A DNA stretch of 64,000 nucleotides, from NCBI RefSeq assembly GCF_037975245.1, contig NC_092568.1, positions 33,202,501-33,266,500 of the forward strand, in the 5' to 3' direction. Each line of letters begins with the position of its first letter. Position 1 is the first letter of the stretch. Origin of the DNA: Apostichopus japonicus (taxonomy: Eukaryota > Echinodermata > Holothuroidea > Aspidochirotida > Stichopodidae). The notes beneath the pieces are model-generated. The model did not search any database. It saw nothing but the letters and a program-made list of their open reading frames with translations, and was not told the DNA's origin. Shown here in pieces: positions 46,131 through 64,000 of this stretch. The translations under genes and the position numbers were made by a program.

Positions 46131-49100
46131 TAATTATAGAAGGGTTTTTTTCAAAGATTTGTCCTTAACTTAAAGATGTAAAATTAATTGCTTGAAATAT
46201 ACTTTCCATGCGTTTATGCACCCTTTCCTCCAACACAACTACGCATTACCGAACCAAAGTATAAACATTATACCGTATATAGATAAACTAAACTATATAA
46301 ATTGGATTTTATTTACCGCTCATTCCTATATCCTTACGTGGATACTTACAATGTTTCCATAGCAACAGAAATGAAATACGTAAACATCTACTGGCACATA
46401 AACAAGAAGGTGTCATGAAATGTCACTTTAGGTAGATAAGATGTAGCTGGATGTGTTTCTCAAGTTATTCACAGACCTAATCTATCTAAACCCATCCAAT
46501 CCTTGATGAGGTGCATACACTTCACTATACTGAAGTGGCATCAAAGCCGGTGTCAGATGACATAAAAACGACTGATTGCAAAAGGTTAATAATAAATAGT
46601 GTATAGCTGACTACGTAGCTTAATATGAAGTTTGAACTCTTGGGAAGACAACCCTTTACAAGTGAACTATAGAAATTGTGACAGCTCAGAGGGGTTCTAA
46701 CTGAAGTATATAACTTATCAATACTCATAGCCTAGCTTTATATTGCTATTTGCTAAATATCTAAGAATTATTGCAATAACCGGGGCGAAACTGTTTGCAC
46801 TTCGGGAAGGACTTTGACCTGTTCGTTTTTGAAGGGCTTTAGAGGACACTGCAGTATACATTATGAGAAAATATTCAATGAGACAATTAGTAGAGTTAGA
46901 GATTGCACATAAACAGATGGAGAGCGTATAATTGCCTGTGTGAGAATGTACATAGTATTATTCAGGGATGTATATATAGTCTTAGAGCAGAGAATGTGTC
47001 ATTTCAAAGGAAGGTGGGTGGATTTATTATGTAAAGCTAAATGGCGTTGTCTTGACTTTCGAACCTATTGATTGTCAAGTAAGAATTGCCTAAGCCATGT
47101 ATACTTAATTGAAAGACATTGACCAGAACTTAAAAATGCTTTAACAAACATGAATAGGATCATGTCTGTTTTAGATTGTCCTGTGAGTTTTATTCCACCC
47201 CCACCCCCGCCCGCCCACTTCATCAATATATTCCGGTATAGATCACAGTGAATATAAGAGATATATAGCAGTCAATGTATATATAGATTAAAATCCACAT
47301 TACTGTTAGCTGAAAGCGCCATCTCAATATCGTGTCCTTAAGCCTGGGTTGAATGAATGAAATATATCGTGACAGGCTTATCCTAATCTCACTCCCCGAA
47401 GTGAATCACAGTAGACAGGGTCGGATTATGCTAGTGCGGGGCCTGTAGCATTCAGCCAAGGCGCGTTCCATTTTCGTTTTCATCTTTGTGTATATAGGGG
47501 CTATGACTTCACTTTCAAATTTTGTTGCGTAGTATATGTATCACATGTATACCACATACCCATTAATAACTGTGTTAAATAGTAACCCCAATTGTAGGTG
47601 AAAATTGACTAAATTCGCTAACCTTGAAAACCCAGTCGTTCATAAAAGTTGAATGCAGTATAGTACTATATAGTAACAGAACACGTGTAGAATCACTGAA
47701 TCGGATTTGATAGTTTCCAAGCATTTTAGAGCTGGGCCCTTGAAAATGCGGAGTCTGTAGCATATGCTAGTTTTTCTACTATAGGTTAATCTGGTACTGG
47801 CAGTAGGGGTTCGAAGATGTCAACTGGGGTATATATGCTCTTCAAAAGCTTGACTTAGGCTTTAAAAATATTACTGTTGATTTAGTCTTGAAACCTGATA
47901 CATCTGGAATGGTTGATTATGGTAATTTTCAATGCTCTATGTATTTAGAATTTCGTCAAAATACATCCTTTTTTATAGAAATATTATTTTTCTATGTGGA
48001 TAAATGGATTAAATATATTGAAAATTAGAGATATTTTCAGTTCAACGTCCTTGATGACTTAATTCAATCGTTTGGTGTTTTTTGCCAGAAACATGTACAA
48101 AACTGAAATCACCAAATTAATAAAGAAAACAATTATCTTCGCAATACAAAATGTTATGATAATGTAGTTTTCACCTATATAAAAGAATGCACAAAATATT
48201 CAACAAACTGCTCCAGTTACATGAATATCCCTTAAGTCCCAGACTTTGTTATATGTTTCGAATAAATTCTTGTTTACTTTGCCCCCCCCCCCCCATCCCG
48301 CCCCGTTCTCCCAGGTATTGCAAAATAACACAAACCGACATTTCCAACTTCTTTTTCAATGTTCACTTCAAAGGCCTTTGCAGTTTCCTAGTCAGGCGTA
48401 GACTTACATAACAAATAATTTCATGAAGTGCTTGGATGCAATATGATACATCATTAAACGAAGGGAGGCCATGTCCCGTAACATTATAAACACAAGCTCC
48501 ATTGGGCAACAATGCAATCATCGATTTTATGTCATTATATATAGTATCCAAATCATTCAAAATGATGGAGTTCGTTTATAGAAAACGTAAAATCGTTTGT
48601 GCTAATTATCATTTTAATAACTCAAACCCGACATCTTCCGCACAGCCTGGTAATAAGTTTAAATTATAACTGTAATGAATTCTGAACGCTAAAACGCGCG
48701 CGATGATTAATTACACGCGAGAAACTGCAAGGAGGAATTTGAAAACATTGTTTCATTTCTCTTATAGGGGTCGGAAATAACGAAACGTATGCACTCTAAT
48801 TTACGTAATTGAGGCTTGTACTCGCTATGCCTCTACTGGTATAGTGCATGACAGTTCCTCCGTATGGTTAGGATGGAATGCAGCTATACTACTGCGTTCA
48901 GTCATAATTCTTATGAGTATCCGCCCTGTGTTATTATCGCGTAAGTGGTATCCTCGCTATAAATGCATGCGTCTGAAGATTCAATTAGTGTCTGTTACGC
49001 ACATTAGGATTTTTTTCGATGTAGTAAGCGTTAGAGGGTTTGTTGGATAGATGTCATCATAGCAACAACGTTAGACAGTTTTTAATATGACAAACATTAT

Positions 49101-50190
49101 TTTTTAGACGCTATATAGATACAGCCGAAATATATGAATATGCAAACACGTGTTGTTGGAGAATTTCCTAACCACTTATAATAACACTCGTTAATGTCCT
49201 TCCATGTTATGAATCAAAGCACTCGCATTCACAGTACAAACAGTATTTTCTCTCTGATTTTGCTCTTTTTTCTCTGTTTATATATATATATATATATCCC
49301 ATATATATATCCCATATATATAGGCTACATATATATATATATATATATAGCCTATATCTGGTGGCTACATGTTTCCATGGTGATAATGCAGTGCATATAC
49401 GATACCGTATATATGGTTAATATGTGCAGGTCCCAGCATGGCGATGTACCGGTTACGTATATACGCAACAACGTTTGGTGGGTATAATATGGTACAATGA
49501 AGTGTTACTGTAAGAAGGCAAGTATACGGTGGATATAGGATCCAGAGATGTGTATATACGTATGATTACATGACGTGGTGTTTGGTATATCTGCAGGTAT
49601 ATATGGTTAATAATGATATATGTGAGTAAACAGGCATGGTGGATATATAACATAGTAAGTGATAATGTATATATGGATATATTATCCTAGCTGTTGTCAA
49701 ATATGAAAATCCATAATAAAAGATGGTTCCAAGATCTGGTATAATATATTCATATGATCGGTGTACTGATATATGTTCCCATAATCTTGTATTGAAACAT
49801 ATTCGTACGATGTCTTATAGTGAGTGTCGTAAAAAAGAAGCGAAACATTCTACATAGAATCTTGTTCAAAATAATGCCTATATATGTGCACGTCACAAAT
49901 CCACAGGTGTGATCATTAAAAGGATGGTTACCGGGAATTAAGAACAGAGAAACTAGGTCATTAATAAACACGTGATACACAGACAGTTCTATTCTCTGGA
50001 ATTGTAAGCAGGTGTTGAAAGTTCATGTATAAGGAATATCGAATCTCTTTATGCGCGGTGAAGAGTGAACACCGTGTATCACGTATAGACAAATGCCTAC
50101 AGTTGTTGCACATGTTCCCCGTGCCGATATCATGTCGATAAGTATTAGAACTTTTTGATAGAATTAAAACATTAAATTTAAAAGAAATAG
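46131..50190. other. Non-coding stretch, no gene recognised
   Basis: No credible ORF or RNA gene. It includes C-rich tracts (47198-47218, 48282-48306) and a TA-rich patch with CCCATATATATA and GGCTACATATATA (about 49276-49352), similar in style to the repeat at 45797-46130. Confidence 0.5.
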
Positions 50191-50193
50191 ACA

Positions 50194-50500
<307 letters not shown>

Positions 50501-51221
50501 GCTTGTTACAAATTTACAGTTCACATTTTAAGACGATCCTGCAGGAACGAAATGTCAGGCTCTCTGACTATTTTTAATTGATTTATTTACCTATTACATA
50601 AGGCTTTTTAGATAACGGAATCGGTTTCTTAACATATTTCCCCAAATAACAAGAAAAAAGGGGAAGGAAAACCGACACTTTTAGTGATAATCGGGTAAGT
50701 TCCAACACCGATTCGTATATATTTGAAATTCAACCTAACGAACCCAATGGCATGTGCCTGACAATCGTGCATCTATGCGAACAGCACATAATACTGTGGT
50801 ATTTAATTATACGACTGTAGCGACACCGCCAACATGTCTAATATAGTAGCACATGTGCATCGGTGAACGAGCTACTGAACACAGGAGAGGCGCTCATTGG
50901 CAATTACTGCAGACACTTCTATTATCGGATAGACATACGTAAACGAAATGTGACAAGATATCTTAAATCACTAAAATGTTTAAAGAGTCCTCGCGAAAGG
51001 ACAGTTGGAAATTTGCTTTAAAGCAAATCAAGAGACCAAATTTAAGTTGTAATGAACTATATAGACCTACTTAGAAAAACATCGTTTTTGTTGTTGTTTT
51101 GCTAAATTGTATCAATATCCATTCACTAATATTCGAACATCCTGCAAATCTTATCGTTTGTGAAGGGGCATTGAATTGGGGGGGGGGGGGGCTTAAAGCT
51201 ACCCCGGCCTGTCCTATACTC
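50501..51221. other. Non-coding stretch, no gene recognised
   Basis: No credible ORF. It ends with a poly-G run (about 51179-51190). Confidence 0.5.
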
Positions 51222-51600
51222 CATATGCCGCCAGATAAATTAAAGGGAGTAAAGACACCCGCACAAAGTAACGTCTGATGCCGGTAATCTGCCCTAGTTT
51301 CGAATGAGGTGTAATTTTTAGACACCACCATCGATCCCAGAAAATACACACATCTTGGTGCAGCTACGGTCAATACCAACAATACAGTGTACATAGCAGC
51401 GATGGACATCTCAGCAGGGAGTTGTTATGGAACTCCCTGATCTCAGGTCCAGATAAAAGACAACAAGGTACCACGTTTCATTACTGTCTGCATTTTGTAG
51501 CGACAAGGAGAAAACTTCACTTGCAAGCAACGGAAAGTTTTTTTTTTTTTTTTCAGGGGGCGGCACGCGGTTTGGGGCGAGTCTTATGTCTTAAAGCTGT
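51222..51600. repeat. Dispersed repeat, copy 2, with a hairpin insertion
   Basis: Homologous to 30680-31072. Compared with copy 1 it carries an extra hairpin segment at 51415-51439 flanked by ATCTCAG on both sides, and a longer poly-T (51539-51553). Confidence 0.85.
51415..51439. mobile_element. Tiny hairpin insertion with 7-bp direct repeats
   Basis: 25 bp with perfect 9-bp arms (CAGGGAGTT and AACTCCCTG) around GTTATGG. ATCTCAG flanks it at 51408-51414 and 51440-51446. Copy 1 of the host repeat has a single GACATCTCAGGTC at this point, so this is an insertion, not a loss. Arms beginning CAGGG recall hAT ends, but the unit is far shorter than a normal MITE. Confidence 0.6.
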
Positions 51601-52589
51601 AAGCGCGAACATGCTGCTATATTCACAGATATACTGTAACATCCGAAGTGAGCCGGGTGAATGAGAGAACATATTTTAGTTATAATTTGCAGATTGAGAG
51701 TGGCAGATCCGTTATTTTCTCGATGGGACAGGGGCATGGGGGAAGGGGAGGGAAGGGGAGGCAAGATCGGTAGATTATGGAAGTCCTAATGTACATAAAT
51801 AGCGTTGTATATGAGATAACATCTCGTAAACTATAAGGTTTGCACGTTCAAGGTAATTGGTCCGCGTGCTACTAACGAGTGCAAAAGTAAATTTAAAAAC
51901 TAAGCATAAGTTGTGAGGGGTCCACTGACCCCCTTTCTGGATCCACCCCTGTTATGTAAATTTTGAACACACATTCCCAGTGACCATATACATTATATGT
52001 ACAATGTTACGACGTAATTCATACTTATGCATGAATCAGTATTTCTTAATGTTATTCTATATTTTTATCAGTCACTTATCGCTGTGTCATTAAGTTTGTT
52101 ATAGAAAGTTCAAAAAAGATCGCAGCTGCTGCACTCAACCATTTCATTTTATGGATGAATCTCAATAAAACAAACAAGGAAAAAACACAGTAAAAGTTCT
52201 AGTAACTGTGCTGGCACCCAAACATGTCACATATCGAATTGTTCGTATATGTTAGCAAACGTCTCGATGAATGATGCAAACGAACGGAAACAGTTACTTT
52301 TAAGACTTCACGACAGATGAACATGCAAGAAGAAACACTGAATGTTTTGGTTAGAATATATCACCTGTTATACTCTATAAGATTCGTTTCAAGATTTCAA
52401 TCAATTCCCAAGCGAGTTTTGAATCAATGTAATGTTTCCTGTGATTACTTGCGTTACATCAGGTACATTAATGCACATCATGTGCATATTTTTTTTTTTT
52501 TTGGATAATTCTTGCTTGTTAATATACTTGCGGCTGCTATAGCTCCTCGAAAGGAAATTTGAAACTAAATTAATGTTTACATACTTTAA
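51601..52589. other. Non-coding stretch, no gene recognised
   Basis: No credible ORF. It contains a G-rich purine patch near 51728-51764 and a poly-T run at 52490-52502. Confidence 0.5.
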
Positions 52590-52599
52590 AGGCTTCTGA

Positions 52600-52890
52600 A
52601 ACCGGTGCTGTGGCTGAGTGCATTAAGGCGGTGGCATTGAAGCAATGAGGCTAAGCCATTTGGGAGGTTCCGGGTTCGATACCCGGCCGGGTCATAGTAA
52701 GGTGGGTTTTCATCCAAGAGCAATAGACGGTTTTCTGAAATGACTTTCTAAATTGAAAAGATTCAATATTTGAGTTAAATTGCTGAATAAGAAGCTACCC
52801 GACGTGGAAGTTGTAATCCATTAGCCCTTGCGGGTTTCTCCCACATTTGTGTTCGCTTAAGCGTCCTAAAAATAACTCATCATCATCATC

Positions 52891-52922
<32 letters not shown>

Positions 52923-52926
52923 CATT
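52600..52926 (+). mobile_element. tRNA-derived SINE with (CAT)n tail
   Basis: The head (about 52605-52694) is tRNA-like. It has an A-box-like TGGCTGAGTGCATTAAGGC and a perfect B-box region GGTTCGATACC between CCGG stems, with a long variable arm as in serine-type tRNAs. The anticodon region (CATTGAAGCAATG) is a tight palindrome that does not make a normal 7-base loop, so this is not a working tRNA gene. A body of about 180 bp follows, with GCTTAAGCGTCC, then a (CAT/ATC)n tail (52878-52925). RNA polymerase III promoter boxes, body and simple tail are the SINE layout. Confidence 0.7.
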
Positions 52927-60130
<7,204 letters not shown>

Positions 60131-60534
60131 CAGCCTGATTCTCAGATTCATTATTCAACTATAATATACGGTAGAACGCCACTACGATAACAACAAGCTG
60201 TGTAGCGCCAATATTAACAACGTACCGTATAGCACCATGAGCAAAATCACATATACAGCTCTGCATCAGCATATAGTCTTGTTAAGACCCTAGTATGAAC
60301 AGCCTAGTGTACCTTTCTTTTTCACAAAGCTATTTCCCCGTATCTATTTGCTGTACTGCCCAGAGAACGCCCGTGGCAACGCTTTGGATTGATGCTAGGT
60401 ATCGGAGAGATCCTCGGGCATGTAAAATACAGTGGGCAAGCACATTCGTGGTAGGCAGAAACGGACTCTGAGGCATGGACAGTTTGCACGCGAGAAAAAG
60501 AGTATTACAAACGACTTGGCCAAGACTACATACT

Positions 60535-60768
60535 GTGTAGCGCCACCACCAACATTATACTGTATAGCGCCACCAGCAACATTATACTGTATAGCGCCAT
60601 CAACAACATCATACTGTATAGCGCCATTAGAGACATCATACTGTATAGCGCCATCAACAACATCATACTGTATAGCGCCCATCAACAACATCATACTGTA
60701 TAGCGCCCATCAGCAACATCATACTGTATAGCGCCATCAACAACATCATACTATTTAGCGCCATCAGT
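60535..60768. repeat. 27-bp minisatellite
   Basis: About eight copies of a 27-bp unit (ATACTGTATAGCGCCATCAA plus CAACATC). Its length is a multiple of three, so it stays open as a repeated YCIAPSTTS-like peptide on the plus strand. There is no start or domain context, so coding is unlikely. Degenerate copies appear near 60198-60250. Confidence 0.92.
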
Positions 60769-61049
60769 CACAACTGGTCGTCGTTTATATCTGAGTAATA
60801 TGATATTACTGATGTGTACTAATAATGGTGAACAAGCAAGTATGGTAAACAGCGTAGACATATTGTATCGAAAACGAAGAATGGTAGGTGTAAATGAACT
60901 ATATCGAACTCTGTATATATAGCTATGACAGAGGTGATGCGGATAAGAACATTTTACGATTAAGATATCTTAACTGTGTTATCTAGTTATGGTGGTCACA
61001 GAATTGATTTAACAAGAAGCATTGTCGCCAGGGTGATACATCTATAGGG

Positions 61050-61838
<789 letters not shown>

Positions 61839-64000
61839 GCATGGCAGGCTAACATGATCTTCATGATTAAAGAATACGTTTTAAGTAGTTTTATCATTTA
61901 AACAAAATATAAATCACTTGCTGTCTGTGGCAGGTAAATCGCAACGTATCGTCCTGTCGATGACATTTTAATGACATGCGTGGGTGTAAGGCGTGGGGGG
62001 GGGGGGGGTAGTGGTAAAACTAATGCTGGACTAAATCACCTATGCTGCAATTAAAAAAAAAAATGAAAAAAAAAAAGTTGATATGATTCCACAATCCACC
62101 ACGTTTTATTCTATATTGCCTTATAGCGCACACGCGCCCGACGTATTATATTGCATCGTCGAATAATTATTCAGCTTCCCTTTTAAAATGTTTCGAAAAT
62201 AATCAGACATAAATAAATAAAGAAACAAAGAGCACGGGAGAACTCATCGATCTCTGATCAAGGAAATTACTCTTGACGAGAATTTGATCACATCAATTTT
62301 AATACTTATTATTTCACTGCAAATTGCTTTGTTATTTTTGCAATATATCATATTGCATTCCAATTTGGCGGCAAATATAGCCCAGGATTTGCCGCGGGTT
62401 AATTTTCGTCAGTCTACAGCAGAATATTTTGTGTTGCATGATTTTGTAGACAAATCATAATTTTTATCGACGCCGTACACATATGCTTATATCATCAAAC
62501 AATATTGCGCAAGAAGTTTCGAAAATATGGTGTATCAAATTTGCTGTCAAATATATATATAATGCGGTAAAATATAATATTTATCTTTCATGCATGAATA
62601 CATTCTCCACATATTCATAATGTAGGTGACGTCACTACAGGTTTATATCGAGCAAAAGGCTTCCAGTTATCCACCGAGTTGTCGGTACTAAATGTTGGGT
62701 GAAAGTTTTCTTCCTTCTTAATCTGACCTTTGACATCCTAACATTCAAATCTCATTAAAGGTAATCTGAGCCATCACATTATTGTTCAATATAGTTTTGT
62801 CCGGATAACTTCCTATCCTTTGGAACGAAATTTTGGCTTTTATTTAGGTATTTATCTATATCAATAGAGGATGTTTATCGGGGTGAAGGGAGGGGGTTAA
62901 AAACTAATTTTCTGCGAAGCCCAGAGTGAACAAAAGTCTCGCTATATCTAGATGCAATGTGCAGGCCGGTAAGGTGGCTCATGCCTAGATTTTATAACGG
63001 TCCGAATACCCGATCTGTTGTAAGATTGTGACCGATTTTTAAAAAATTTTCGCGGAAATCTTTCGAGAGCCCTTGGTGTATAGTATCAACCAAACTTATA
63101 ATTGGTTAATGAAATATTGCCATATTGATTAGAAGATATGTAGACAGAATGAACTTAGACTATATCATATAAAATATTAGCATTACCAATATCAGACAAT
63201 ATGAGTAAAATGTGTGAAAATGTTAGTGTGCTCATCTTTCAGAAACGATATATACCAGTACACAGGTATAGGGTATAAATCGATAAGTAACAGATATCGT
63301 GAAGTTCCTAAAACGATGATGACACGTACTCAATCTTTGCCACACATGCTCAAAACAATTCTTCCGAAAATTATTTCATTTATGTACTGAATTTTGGCAA
63401 ATTTTGTAAATATTGTAAAAAAAAGGAAAGACAATAACATTCTTGTCCCTTGCTTACATTGTTAACGGAAAAAGAGAATTAAAGAAGCTGTCTAAAAACA
63501 ATGGAGAAAAGAATTTGTGTATTTGTTTGATACCTTTTGTTATTGTTGTTGTTTGAAAAGTTATATCATGGGACTCTAAGTCAGTTTGTTGCTACAGTGA
63601 CGTCATACTTTTGGAAGCTACTACAGCTGTTTACGAGAACGGATGCAATGTTATCTTGCGATTCATAGAAATAGTATATGGTTGATCTCCGTACTATGAA
63701 GTGACATTGTGAAGTATACTTTTTTTTTTAATTTCTTTTCTTAATACATTGACACAGGCGACATTTTTTGTCTTGAAGGATATTTAATTGATTTCATTTG
63801 ATTTTCGTTCTTCGATAGAGTCCTCGCAACTACACCACTGATTAAAATTTCCGGTATCTTTTCTAATATTTAATGTTTTCAAAAATCAACACCAAGGACC
63901 AGTCTACCCATAATACCCCTTCCCTAAATCCAGTCAAGGGTTCTCATGCACCCATTAACTTACTTCCCCATAAAATCTAGTCAGATCTCCCAGCCTTTCA
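61839..64000. other. Non-coding right end, no gene recognised
   Basis: AT-rich with no protein-like ORF on either strand. It contains poly-G (61996-62007), poly-A (62053-62077) and T-rich stretches (about 63720-63730). Confidence 0.5.

Noticed and set aside
60432..60731. 99-codon ORF over the 27-bp minisatellite
   Set aside because: Open only because the unit is a multiple of three. No start context or domain.

Overview
This is a eukaryotic, intron-containing, AT-rich window. It has spliced genes with GT-AG introns, nested transposable elements, long (TA)n and (ATG)n microsatellites, and no operons. Gene content (a CHP1-type calcium-binding protein) and the style of the mobile elements suggest a marine invertebrate, perhaps an echinoderm. 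The species call is inference only.

Region 1 (1 to about 29960) is one satellite locus with a monomer of about 222-226 bp, broken up by insertions. The array lies in reverse orientation at 1-2589 and forward at 5068-5273, 9046-9714 and 19201-29650, decaying to degenerate copies by about 29960. Four things interrupt it: (i) a foldback-like inverted repeat (2590-3975) made of roughly 149-bp modules; (ii) a non-satellite stretch with a transposon-like ORF fragment (3994-5067); (iii) a 3.77-kb element with terminal inverted repeats and TA target duplications (5274-9045), carrying a broken gene and itself containing a small hAT-like element; (iv) a full-length 9.5-kb Ty3/Gypsy-type LTR retrotransposon (9715-19200). 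The retrotransposon has two 1028-bp LTRs in which I saw no difference, a gag, a pol in the -1 frame with a convincing frameshift signal (slippery heptamer plus 9-bp hairpin), and an extra third ORF encoding two C2H2 zinc fingers.

Region 2 (about 30-40 kb) holds a complete five-exon gene on the minus strand (35035-39558). Its 192-residue product is a clear calcineurin B homologous protein (CHP1 family). All exon phases and splice sites agree. An hAT-type MITE with a perfect 8-bp target duplication lies just upstream (40027-40545).

Region 3 (about 40.5-64 kb) is mostly non-coding, with simple repeats, two tRNA-derived SINE-like units, a pair of dispersed repeats, and a probable two-exon gene on the plus strand (55613-60130) for a small 131-residue nuclear-type ankyrin protein. 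Tandem repeats follow it.

The two cellular genes show no functional link to each other. The most unusual content is the retrotransposon's layout and the higher-order structure of the satellite.
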